From positions 30,928-49,371 of the forward strand of contig NZ_QSUU01000017.1 of NCBI RefSeq assembly GCF_003439125.1: a stretch of DNA of 18,444 bases, given 5' to 3'. Below are positions 7,215 through 13,752 of the stretch, piece by piece (position 1 is the first letter of the stretch; each line of letters begins with the position of its first letter). The DNA comes from Collinsella sp. OM04-5 (GTDB lineage: Bacteria > Actinomycetota > Coriobacteriia > Coriobacteriales > Coriobacteriaceae). The notes beneath the pieces were generated by a model that was not told the origin of the DNA, did not search any database, and saw nothing but the letters and a program-made list of their open reading frames with translations. The translations under genes were made by a program, and so were the position numbers.

Positions 7215-8505
7215 GGCCGTACTCCTCCCTCTCAAGCGTATCAAAAGGAGCCGCCAGCTTCTCGTAGGCGACCTCAGTCGAGCCGGTTATATCGGCAAAG
7301 CGAGAGCGTCCATCAGTGCAGGTCTCCGCAAGATAATATGAGCACAATCCATCAACAGCGTGCTTCTTAGAATACACTTCGATCGCATTCAGGAAATATG
7401 GACTATGGGTGCTCATTAAGACGTGCATCCCGAGCTCTTTCTGGAGCAGCACGATTATCTCGGCGAAGGCCAGCTGCCATGCAGGATGAAGATGAATCTC
7501 GGGTTCATCGAGGATAATAGTCCCTCCGGCATCTAGCGCGCCGGACTTCAAGAGCACCTTCATGATGGCGAACGTCTTCAAGCCAGCAGAAAGGTTCCCA
7601 GGCTCCAACCCCCGAGCGAAGCCCTCTTCGAGATACGTAAGGTGACCGCGACTTTCGCTCCTCTCGAAATGCCCCGGACATAAGGAGGAAACCTTGTCCA
7701 TGAGAACCTTCAGGTGTCGCTCCTTCGCGATCTCTTCGAACAGCGAGGACTCGCTGTCATCGTTACGGATGGTCGCCTGAATCAAATCTTGCCGCAGCTC
7801 CTCCTGGTGTCCAAGGAGGGGCTTGAACCGAAAAGCGGGGCCGTAGGGTCCTCCGAGAGAATCGATCAGGAACGGGTCGTCCAGATAATGCGCCCTGAAT
7901 CGCAAAACCCTCCTATCGTGCACCTCCGCCACCTCGTCACTTGCAACCGAGAAAACCGTAGATGCGTCCTTTATCTGGAGCTCGACCTTCCCGGGCTCTT
8001 CGCCGAAAACCGAATTGATCTGGCCGTTGAACTCGCTTCGGAACCTGTTTGTCGCAATCGCACGAAATACCTCATCATCGGAGATATCCATGATCTCGAT
8101 AATCTGATCGGCAACTCCTGCTACGCCATTCGTGAAATCGGATTCGATCTCACGGGAGATCTCCTCCCCGTAATACTCCTTTATCTCATCAATAAGCTCG
8201 TCCCTCGTGCACTCGCCCGAAAAAACCCTGTCGATGAAACTATTCATTCTTCCAGCAGTTCGCCTGTGGCGAGACGTGGAGTCGAGAGGGCTTCCCACAT
8301 ATGCCTTCCTGATGGCGCGCTCAACACTATTGCGCCTCATGCGGTCGATTTTGTTCTCCGAATCGGACATGCTGTTGAAGGCCGCATAAAGCGCTTTTCC
8401 AACCGTGCTTTTCCCCGTCCCGTTCTCCCCGGCGATCACGGCAATACCATTAATCTCGATATCGGCCTCAGCGACCCTGCCGATGTTTTTCATCTTGATT
8501 TTCAA
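7207..8505 (-). CDS. AAA/OLD-like ATP-binding protein of a candidate defence module
   Basis: A 432-aa SMC/ABC-type ATPase of the AAA_15/AAA_21 kind. It begins MKIKMKNIGRVAEADIEING, with Walker A GENGTGKST at residues 26-34. It ends with a signature-like NLSAGLKTF, Walker B TIILDEPEIHLHP (D333, E334) and an STHSPYF switch histidine at 367. The roughly 270 residues between are the variable, largely helical insert seen in this class, which often senses DNA ends or phage products. There is no C-terminal TOPRIM domain, unlike full OLD or GajA proteins. The TTG at 8505 is chosen because the residues before the first ATG (8493) form the usual first strand; GGTGAT lies about seven bases upstream. The nuclease-like gene follows with an overlap. 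Flanking IS debris suggests horizontal acquisition. Function is inferred from architecture only. Confidence 0.8.
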   Translation of the reverse strand: MKIKMKNIGRVAEADIEINGIAVIAGENGTGKSTVGKALYAAFNSMSDSENKIDRMRRNSVERAIRKAYVGSPLDSTSRHRRTAGRMNSFIDRVFSGECTRDELIDEIKEYYGEEISREIESDFTNGVAGVADQIIEIMDISDDEVFRAIATNRFRSEFNGQINSVFGEEPGKVELQIKDASTVFSVASDEVAEVHDRRVLRFRAHYLDDPFLIDSLGGPYGPAFRFKPLLGHQEELRQDLIQATIRNDDSESSLFEEIAKERHLKVLMDKVSSLCPGHFERSESRGHLTYLEEGFARGLEPGNLSAGLKTFAIMKVLLKSGALDAGGTIILDEPEIHLHPAWQLAFAEIIVLLQKELGMHVLMSTHSPYFLNAIEVYSKKHAVDGLCSYYLAETCTDGRSRFADITGSTEVAYEKLAAPFDTLEREEYGLE

Positions 8506-8546
8506 TGCATATCACCAGCTCTAAACTCGCGAGACTCAATAGCTCG

Positions 8547-8555
8547 ATTATCGCA
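8547..8555 (-). promoter_or_regulatory. Possible extended -10 element for the ATPase/nuclease pair
   Basis: On the minus strand TGCGATAAT matches an extended -10 (TGn followed by GATAAT) about 42 bases upstream of the TTG start at 8505. No convincing -35 box is visible. Confidence 0.28.
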
Positions 8556-8586
8556 CAGAGAGATCGACTTCTCGAGGACTCCCTAA

Positions 8587-8709
8587 ATGGAACGCGCGGT
8601 GAGGACATGGCTCGCCGCCGTCCGCTTCGCGTTCGCGCGGGGGAAGGTGACGACCAGGGACCTCTCCGGGCTCATCGAGAGGAGCGCCAGATTCTCCTCG
8701 TCCATTTGA
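8587..8709 (+). pseudogene. Short ORF, possibly the 5' end of a gene cut by the IS3 element
   Basis: A 40-codon frame beginning MERAVRTWLAAVRFAFARG and containing KVTTRDLSGLIERSAR looks like the first helices of a helix-turn-helix protein. It is divergent from the ATPase gene. It stops exactly where sequence resembling an IS3 end begins (TGAACTGTATCGTATTC at 8707). One reading is that the element inserted into this gene and supplied the stop. No continuation was found beyond the IS remnant and there is no clear ribosome-binding site, so it may be chance. Confidence 0.3.
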
Positions 8710-8798
8710 ACTGTATCGTATTCAAGGACACTTGACTTAGAGGAATGGCGTTGAGCGGCGATAATCGTTTCAGCGCCAAAAAGAAAGGAGTGTCAGTC

Positions 8799-9017
8799 AT
8801 GGCAGACGGGCCCTCCTACACAGCGGGGTACCGCGCCGAGGCCGCAGACTTCGCCGCCGCGTCGGGGAAGCCCATCGCCCAAGTGGCAGCCGACCTCGGC
8901 ATCAACGAGAAGACCCTGGGAAGATGGGTGACGGTCAGGAAGAAGGAGCTGACCAACCACCCGGTCGCGGCGGCCGCAAGTGCATGCGCGAGCTCGAGCT
9001 CGAGAACGAGTTCCTAA
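8799..9017 (+). pseudogene. IS3-family transposase OrfA remnant
   Basis: From the ATG at 8799 (AAAGGAG eight bases upstream) the frame encodes MADGPSYTAGYRAEAADF, then PIAQVAADLGINEKTLGRW, a helix-turn-helix typical of IS3 OrfA (HTH_Tnp_1). The expected leucine-zipper part, MRELELENEFLK, is present but in another frame (from about 8978). After that the sequence changes into a hairpin at 9021. OrfB, the DDE catalytic part, is absent, so the element cannot move by itself. The possible left end of the element is near 8707. The in-frame TTG at 8745 upstream has no role evident. Confidence 0.72.
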
Positions 9018-9020
9018 AAA

Positions 9021-9048
9021 GCCCCGACCTCACATTGGAGGCCGGGGC
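9021..9048 (+). terminator. GC-rich hairpin at the break of the IS3 remnant
   Basis: GCCCCGACCTC (9021-9031) pairs with GAGGCCGGGGC (9038-9048) with one mismatch and a six-base loop. It is preceded by an A run; a short T run follows only after several bases (ATTTTT at 9055). This suits a terminator read on the minus strand, downstream of galE, about as well as on the plus strand. Confidence 0.4.
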
Positions 9049-9050
9049 CA

Positions 9051-9081
9051 GTAGATTTTTGGGACATGTCTAGAAATCTAC
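9051..9081. repeat. Nested palindrome with GACATGTC core
   Basis: GTAGATTT (9051-9058) pairs with AAATCTAC (9074-9081), and the loop contains the perfect 8-base palindrome GACATGTC. It lies between the IS3 remnant and galE, next to a second palindrome of the same plan. There is no coding content here. Confidence 0.55.
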
Positions 9082-9114
9082 CCATGCAGGAAGCGGCATG
9101 TGCCGAGCATGTCG

Positions 9115-9152
9115 CGTGCTAGGTTTTGAGGCATGCCACAAAACCTAGCACG
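9115..9152. repeat. Nested palindrome with GGCATGCC core downstream of galE
   Basis: CGTGCTAGGTTTTG (9115-9128) is the perfect reverse complement of CAAAACCTAGCACG (9139-9152), and the ten-base loop is AGGCATGCCA, itself centred on a palindrome. It ends ten bases from the galE stop. Read on the minus strand it could act as the galE terminator, but it lacks a long U tract. Confidence 0.7.
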
Positions 9153-9161
9153 GGGGAGTGG

Positions 9162-10223
9162 CTACTCGGCGTCGGCGAAGCCGTTGGGGTTATGGCTCTG
9201 CCAATTCCAGCTGTCGCGGCACATGTCCGCGATGTCGTACTGGGCCTTCCAGCCCATCATGCGTTCGGCCTTGGAGGCATCGCACCAGTTGGCGGCGATA
9301 TCGCCGGCACGGCGCTCGCGAATCACGTAGGGCAGCTCCTTGCCACAAGCCTTGGAGAAGGCGGCGATGACCTCGAGTACCGAGGTGCCGGTGCCGGTGC
9401 CCAGGTTAAAGATCTCGACGCCGGTTTTGCCGTTCATCCAGTTAAGGGCGGCAACGTGACCAGAGGCCAGATCGCACACGTGGATGTAGTCGCGCACGCC
9501 GGTGCCGTCGGGGGTGGGGTAGTCGTTGCCAAAGACCTGAACGGCCTCGAGCTTGCCCACGGCGACCTGGGCGACATAGGGCACCAGGTTGTTGGGGATG
9601 CCCTTGGGGTCCTCGCCGATCAGGCCCGACGGATGAGCACCGATGGGGTTGAAGTAACGGAGCAGCACGACGTCCCACTCGGGGTCGGCGGTGTGGACGT
9701 CCATAAGGATCTGCTCGATCATCCACTTGGTCCAGCCATAGGGGTTGGTTGCGGGCTTCTTGGGGTCTTCCTCGGTGACGGGCGGGTTGTCCGGGTCGCC
9801 GTAGACGGTCGAGGAGCTCGAGAAGATGATGGACTTGCAGCCATGGTTGCGCATGACGTCGATGAGCACCAGGGTGTTCTCGATGTTGTTGTGGTAGTAC
9901 TCGACGGGCTTGCTCACCGACTCGCCGACGGCCTTAAAGCCGGCAAAGTGGATGACACGGTCGATCTGATGGGTATCGAAGATCTTGTTCATCGCATCGC
10001 GGTCGAGCACGTTGGCCTTGTAGAAGGTGAGGTTCTTGGCGGCTTCGTCGCCCACGATGGTCTTGACGCGGTCGACGGCGACGGCGCTGGAGTTGGAGAG
10101 ATCATCGACGATGACGACCTGGTAGCCACCCTCGAGCAGCTGAACGACGGTGTGCGAGCCGATAAAACCGGCGCCACCGGTAACGAGGACGCAGGTGTCT
10201 TTGGGGTCGAGTGCTTTGGACAT
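9162..10223 (-). CDS. galE: UDP-glucose 4-epimerase
   Basis: This enzyme interconverts UDP-galactose and UDP-glucose (Leloir pathway; also supplies UDP-galactose for surface glycans), in the cytoplasm with bound NAD. The 353-aa product has the Rossmann nucleotide motif TGGAGFIGSH at residues 15-24, the catalytic serine region FSSSSTVYGDP, the YxxxK pair Y162/K166 (NPYGWTKWMIE), and RYFNPIGAHPSG. It also has the late NLGTGTGTSVLEVI and YDIADMCRDSWNWQ segments usual for GalE. Length is normal for the family. The ATG at 10223 is preceded by TAGGAGA; a longer frame to 10295 has no start signal. It is monocistronic as far as can be seen, divergent from the hydrolase gene. Confidence 0.95.
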   Translation of the reverse strand: MSKALDPKDTCVLVTGGAGFIGSHTVVQLLEGGYQVVIVDDLSNSSAVAVDRVKTIVGDEAAKNLTFYKANVLDRDAMNKIFDTHQIDRVIHFAGFKAVGESVSKPVEYYHNNIENTLVLIDVMRNHGCKSIIFSSSSTVYGDPDNPPVTEEDPKKPATNPYGWTKWMIEQILMDVHTADPEWDVVLLRYFNPIGAHPSGLIGEDPKGIPNNLVPYVAQVAVGKLEAVQVFGNDYPTPDGTGVRDYIHVCDLASGHVAALNWMNGKTGVEIFNLGTGTGTSVLEVIAAFSKACGKELPYVIRERRAGDIAANWCDASKAERMMGWKAQYDIADMCRDSWNWQSHNPNGFADAE

Positions 10224-10260
10224 GTAGTCTCCTATCGAATCAGGAACACTTCTAGAGGGG

Positions 10261-10266
10261 AGTATA
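10261..10266 (-). promoter_or_regulatory. Possible -10 box of galE
   Basis: TATACT on the minus strand lies 38 bases upstream of the galE ATG, giving a short leader. The -35 region is not convincing. Confidence 0.35.
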
Positions 10267-10344
10267 GCGCAGGCGGGGACGCCCAAATGGTGCACTGTAG
10301 GAAAAGCAGAGGATTATGTTAACGTACTCATATAAGAGCTTGCT

Positions 10345-10371
10345 CAATTGTTACCTCAAATTTGACAATTG
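10345..10371. promoter_or_regulatory. Dyad CAATTGT-N13-ACAATTG in the galE/hydrolase divergent gap
   Basis: Two perfect 7-base half-sites face each other across 13 bases in the 266-base gap between the divergent genes, overlapping a TTGACA at 10362. This could be an operator; no cognate regulator is identified. Confidence 0.3.
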
Positions 10372-10462
10372 CTTACGAGCCGCCGACCTTGTAGTTTCCT
10401 GCCGTTCGTGGAAATCGTTGGGACGCGCCATATGTACGCTAATATGTATGAGTTGAGCGACA

Positions 10463-10468
10463 TATAAA
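10463..10468 (+). promoter_or_regulatory. Possible -10 box of the secreted hydrolase gene
   Basis: TATAAA sits 22 bases before the ATG at 10490, so the leader would be very short. A pair of 9-base inverted sequences (CATATGTAC at 10429 and GTACATATG at 10484) brackets it, and the second includes the start codon. No good -35 box is seen. Confidence 0.28.
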
Positions 10469-10489
10469 TAAGCATGTAACGGAGTACAT

Positions 10490-11695
10490 ATGTCACCAAA
10501 CAGCGATTCCATCCTTTCCCAGGAGCTCTCGCGCCGCACTGCCCTTAAGGCCCTGTTCGGCGCCGCTTCTGCGGCAGTTCTTTTTGGCCTGCCCACTCGC
10601 GCCCATGCGGCGGAGGCTTCCAAAGAAACCACCGATAAATTGAATGCCGCCCAGGCCCAACTCGACGAGGTTCAGGCCCAGCTCGACAGCATCGCAAATG
10701 AGTATGCGGCGCTGGCCAACAAGAATGCCCAGACCCTCAACGACATCGAGAATGTCCAGGGCAAGATTGACGACACGCAGGCCCAGATCGACGAAAAGAA
10801 GGCCGAGCTCAAGAAGAAGCGCAACGACCTTTCCGATCGCGTGGCCGCCAGCTACAAGTCCGGCGGTACGAACATCCTGTCGCTGCTGCTGGCCTCTGGC
10901 TCGTTTGAGGAACTCGTCGCCAACGCGCATTACGTTGAGAAGATCAACAAGAGCGACCGCGATGCCATCGAGGATATCCAGACGATTCAGGCCGAGCTCG
11001 ACGCACAGAAGACCGAGCTCGAAGCACAAAAGGCTGACCTGGAGAAACTCAAGGATCAGCAGATGGCTCAGATGCAGGATATGCAGGCCAAGCAGCAAGA
11101 GGTCCAGACCGTGCTGAACGGTCTTTCCGACGACGTCAAGGAGCTCATGGCTCAGCGTGATTCCGAGATTCTCGCTGCCGCCCAGGCCGAGGAGGCCGCT
11201 AGGAAGGCCGCCGCTGCCGCGGCTGCCGCGAACAAGAACAATTCCTACTCGGGTGGTTCGAGCTCGGGCGGTGGATCGTATGCGCCCGGAACTCCGCAGC
11301 AGAATGCCGGCTCGGGCAAGCAGCAGGCCGTCGTCAACGCGTGCTACTCCACGCCTTCGCCGGGTCAGAACTGGTGCGCGGCGTGGGTTACCAATGTCTT
11401 CCGTAACGCCGGCGTTGGCTACTTTGGCGGCAACGCGTGTGACATGTTCAACGCCTGGTGCTATAGCTCCGACCGCTCGGCGCTGCAGGTGGGCATGATC
11501 GTGGCCGACTCCTCGCATAGCGGCACGGGTGCTCCGGGCCTTATCTACGGTCATGTGGGTATCTACGTTGGCGGCGGCATCGTTATGAGCAACGAGGGTG
11601 CCATTACGTCTAAGTCGCTTGATTCGTTTATTAGCTTCTATGGTACTGGCTCTGGCGTGCGTTGGGGCTGGCTTGGCGGTATTGCGCTGTCGTAA
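10490..11695 (+). CDS. Secreted coiled-coil CHAP-domain peptidoglycan hydrolase
   Basis: A 401-aa exported protein likely to cut cell-wall peptidoglycan, probably at division. The N-terminus carries a twin-arginine-like signal (LSRRTALKAL, a hydrophobic stretch, then a THAHA-like site seen as TRAHAAEA near residue 40). Residues about 45-255 are a long coiled coil rich in QAQLDEVQAQLDS-type heptads, resembling PcsB/CwlO-type regulatory coils, and end in an alanine run. A flexible Ser/Gly linker follows (about 255-275). The CHAP domain is C-terminal: catalytic cysteine C296 in QNWCAAWV and histidine H355 in IYGHVGIYVGGG. The ATG at 10490 follows GGAG by five bases. By analogy the coil would hold the enzyme inactive until contacted by an FtsEX-like partner, which is not encoded here. 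Confidence 0.88.
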   Translation: MSPNSDSILSQELSRRTALKALFGAASAAVLFGLPTRAHAAEASKETTDKLNAAQAQLDEVQAQLDSIANEYAALANKNAQTLNDIENVQGKIDDTQAQIDEKKAELKKKRNDLSDRVAASYKSGGTNILSLLLASGSFEELVANAHYVEKINKSDRDAIEDIQTIQAELDAQKTELEAQKADLEKLKDQQMAQMQDMQAKQQEVQTVLNGLSDDVKELMAQRDSEILAAAQAEEAARKAAAAAAAANKNNSYSGGSSSGGGSYAPGTPQQNAGSGKQQAVVNACYSTPSPGQNWCAAWVTNVFRNAGVGYFGGNACDMFNAWCYSSDRSALQVGMIVADSSHSGTGAPGLIYGHVGIYVGGGIVMSNEGAITSKSLDSFISFYGTGSGVRWGWLGGIALS

Positions 11696-11714
11696 CGGCG
11701 GTTTGAAGTAAGTT

Positions 11715-11845
11715 GGTCCGTGGCTGCCCGGAAGGCATTAGGTTGCCTGCTCGGACAGTCCTGCTCGCACGGAGAGCACATTAAGTGCTCTCCGGCTCGT
11801 GCGGAACTCGCGATCAACCTAATGCCTTCCGGGCAGCCACGGACC
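11715..11845. repeat. Large intergenic hairpin with perfect 31-bp arms
   Basis: The arm at 11715-11745 (GGTCCGTGGCTGCCCGGAAG...) is the exact reverse complement of 11815-11845. The 69-base interior has its own hairpin: CGGAGAGCAC pairs with GTGCTCTCCG around ATTAA. No T run follows directly and no ORF fits, so this is a repeat or structured element rather than a plain terminator. It starts 20 bases after the hydrolase stop. Confidence 0.88.
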
Positions 11846-11897
11846 TCTCGGATCCAATGCGTCACACACCGGACTGGTTGTCTGAATAAATATGGCG

Positions 11898-11921
11898 AAG
11901 GCCCCTTTCGGGGCCTTTTTT
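11898..11921 (+). terminator. Intrinsic terminator
   Basis: AAGGCCCC (11898-11905), loop TTTC, GGGGCCTT and a run of six T to 11921. This is a textbook rho-independent terminator for the hydrolase transcript. The 250 bases after it (to 12172) hold only a short murB-like match and no other feature I can name. Confidence 0.88.
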
Positions 11922-11933
11922 AAATGAATTTAT

Positions 11934-11951
11934 CGACTCCGTGGACTTCGG
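11934..11951. repeat. Imperfect copy of the murB 3' end
   Basis: These 18 bases match the murB 3' coding end at 12621-12638 in 17 positions (CGACTC, one change, GTGGACTTCGG). Read on the minus strand in the same frame they give TEVHGVDKFI followed by a stop, close to the murB ending PEVHRVGEFL. The similarity fades upstream within about ten codons. Confidence 0.5.
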
Positions 11952-12172
11952 TTTTGGAATTTGGAGCCGACGGCTCACCAAAGTGGAAAATGAAATATAA
12001 CCTAGCTGCAATAATCGCCTTGTTGCGAACTCGAACTGATCATGTAGATTTAAAATAGCCGCAATTTGCAATTGTCGAGCGGTGCGTTGGGTTGGAGCTG
12101 CTGCGGGTCCTATATGGATTGCGGTCTTGCGCCCCGATGTCCAAATAGGTCTCTCTAGACGGGAAGTTGCTC

Positions 12173-12538
12173 ATGGACACCATATATGACGGAGACGGCT
12201 GGGTCGATCATTATAGTTGGCGACTAGTCGGCTCGGATGACAATGGGGATGTGGTGTTTGATGGACTATGTCCAAAGCATCTCCATCCTTTTGTTTCGTC
12301 GTTAATTGAGAGTTCCGCTCGTGTTGCCCCCTACAGCTCGGCGTCGCTTCATGATACGGACGTTTTGAAGACCATAAGGGAATCAATTGACGAGGGCACG
12401 ATGAGCAGCCCGCTGTTTTCTCAGCTTGTGGGGCTAGATGAGATTGGCTCGAAACGGCTGCTTGCGGGCGAAAAAGTGGAACTCACTTATCGGTCGATGA
12501 TTTCAATCCTGCGGCTAGCCGATGTTCTTCGCAAATAA
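12173..12538 (+). CDS. Small hypothetical protein with HTH-like C-terminus
   Basis: A 121-aa protein I do not recognise. The N-terminal half is acidic (DTIYDGDGWVDHYSWRL, DDNGDVVFDG). The last 45 residues, from SSPLFSQLVGLDEIG through LAGEKVELTYRSMISI to LADVLRK, have the spacing of a Cro/CI-type helix-turn-helix that ends in LADVL. This pattern resembles antitoxin- or XRE-type small regulators. Codon use is less GC-biased than in galE or murB. The ATG at 12173 follows GGGAAG by six bases; a TTG at 12167 is also in frame. It stands alone between a terminator on each side, and between two copies of the murB 3' end. Confidence 0.65.
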   Translation: MDTIYDGDGWVDHYSWRLVGSDDNGDVVFDGLCPKHLHPFVSSLIESSARVAPYSSASLHDTDVLKTIRESIDEGTMSSPLFSQLVGLDEIGSKRLLAGEKVELTYRSMISILRLADVLRK

Positions 12539-12541
12539 ATG

Positions 12542-12579
12542 ATAACGGGACAAGTGAGCTAGATCACTTGTCCCGTTAT
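12542..12579. terminator. Bidirectional terminator between the small gene and murB
   Basis: A perfect 16-bp stem (ATAACGGGACAAGTGA with its complement at 12564-12579) around a six-base loop. It starts three bases after one stop and ends 27 bases before the murB stop on the other strand. A- and T-rich bases flank both sides, so it can serve both convergent genes. Confidence 0.8.
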
Positions 12580-12606
12580 TAATTAAAGTGGATCGCGGTG
12601 GGCAGG

Positions 12607-13569
12607 CTATAAAAATTCGCCGACTCGGTGGACTTCGGGTTCTAGGTCTACGTCGAATTGGTCTTTGACGGTTGCTTGGATGTGGCGGATGAGTTTGTCG
12701 ACGTCGGCTGCGGTGGCGTGGTCGGCGTTGACGATGAAGCCGCAGTGTTTTTCGCTCACCTGGGCGCCGCCGACGGCGTGGCCGCGCAGGCCGGCGTCCA
12801 TGATGAGCTTGCCGGCAAAGTGGCCCTCGGGGCGCTTGAAGGTGGAGCCGGCGCTCGGCATATCGAGCGGCTGCTTGTCCTCGCGGCGCTGGCGATAGTC
12901 GTCCATGTCGGCCTTGATCATCGCAGCGTTGCCCGGGGCGAGATTGAAAGTGGCCGAAAGCACGATAAAGCCGTCGTCGGCGATGCGGCTCTTGCGATAA
13001 CCCAGGTTGAGCTCGTCGACATCGAACTCGATGATATTGCCGCTGCCGCGGGTGCCGTCGTCGAGCATGCGAGCGGGCTTGTAGACACGCACGGACTCCA
13101 GCACATCGGCCATACAGGCACCGTAGGCACCGGCGTTCATGTAGCAGGCGCCGCCGACCGATCCGGGGATACCCGAGATGGGCTCCATGCCGGTGAGGCA
13201 GGCTTCGGCGGCAGTCGTGGCGACATCGGAAAGCAAGGCGCCGGCTGCCGCCGTGACGTGCGTGCCGTTGACCGTAATGTCGGAGAGGCCCTTGCCCAGC
13301 GCTACGACGACACCGCGGATACCCTTGTCACCGACGAGTAGGTCAGAGCCGTTGCCCACGATGGTGAGCGGCAGATCGCAGCGGTAGCAGGTGTCAAGCG
13401 TGGCGACGAGTCCCTGCTCGGTATCGGGCGTGACAAAGACATCGGCCGGGCCGCCGATCTTAAACGTGGTGTGCTCGCGCATGGGCTCGCTCATGAGTAC
13501 GTTGTCCTCGCCGGCAACGCCGGCGAGCGCGCAGAGCAGGTCCTCGTTAAAAAAGTCGTTCTCGTGCAT
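12607..13569 (-). CDS. murB: UDP-N-acetylenolpyruvoylglucosamine reductase
   Basis: This FAD enzyme uses NADPH to reduce enolpyruvyl-UDP-GlcNAc to UDP-MurNAc, the second step of peptidoglycan precursor synthesis in the cytoplasm. The 320-aa product has the FAD-binding pieces TTFKIGGPADVF, GNGSDLLVGDKGIRGVV and SGIPGSVGGACYMNAGAYG. It then has GYRKSRI, the catalytic serine S242 in SAGSTFKRP, and a C-terminal glutamate in EPEVHRVGEF. The start ATG at 13569 is chosen because the family begins near here. The frame is open to 13668 but has no further start with a ribosome-binding site. The gene is divergent from the LacI-family gene (about 180 bases between starts) and convergent with the small hypothetical gene. 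Confidence 0.95.
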   Translation of the reverse strand: MHENDFFNEDLLCALAGVAGEDNVLMSEPMREHTTFKIGGPADVFVTPDTEQGLVATLDTCYRCDLPLTIVGNGSDLLVGDKGIRGVVVALGKGLSDITVNGTHVTAAAGALLSDVATTAAEACLTGMEPISGIPGSVGGACYMNAGAYGACMADVLESVRVYKPARMLDDGTRGSGNIIEFDVDELNLGYRKSRIADDGFIVLSATFNLAPGNAAMIKADMDDYRQRREDKQPLDMPSAGSTFKRPEGHFAGKLIMDAGLRGHAVGGAQVSEKHCGFIVNADHATAADVDKLIRHIQATVKDQFDVDLEPEVHRVGEFL

Positions 13570-13711
13570 ACGAATATCCGCCTTTTGGTGGTTGTTGTCA
13601 TCAATCGTTTGCAATATACCCCACCTGGACGGATTTGGTGCGCTGGCGGCGATAAAACAGCCGTCCACCGGATTGGTAAAGTGTTTATCATCGAGGTAGA
13701 GGGGCAGTCGC

Positions 13712-13717
13712 TATACT
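13712..13717 (+). promoter_or_regulatory. Possible -10 box of the LacI-family gene
   Basis: TATACT is 36 bases upstream of the ATG at 13753; a TTATCA about 20 bases before it could be a poor -35 box. Confidence 0.3.
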
Positions 13718-13752
13718 TTCAAGAGATTGCGCGTAAACCCGGAAGGAGCGAG

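Noticed and set aside
7714..8586. A 290-codon open frame on the plus strand
   Set aside because: Antisense to the ATPase gene, which has Walker A and B motifs on the other strand.
9021..9152. CRISPR array or attachment-site array
   Set aside because: The repeats are palindromes of different sequence, not direct repeats with regular spacers, and no cas or integrase gene is nearby.
9126..10322. A 398-codon open frame on the plus strand
   Set aside because: It is antisense to galE, with the valine/glycine-rich composition typical of a mirror frame in high-GC DNA; galE has clear family motifs.
10493..11554. A 353-codon open frame on the minus strand
   Set aside because: It is the antisense of the coiled-coil part of the CHAP protein; its leucine-rich repeats come from the opposite-strand heptads.
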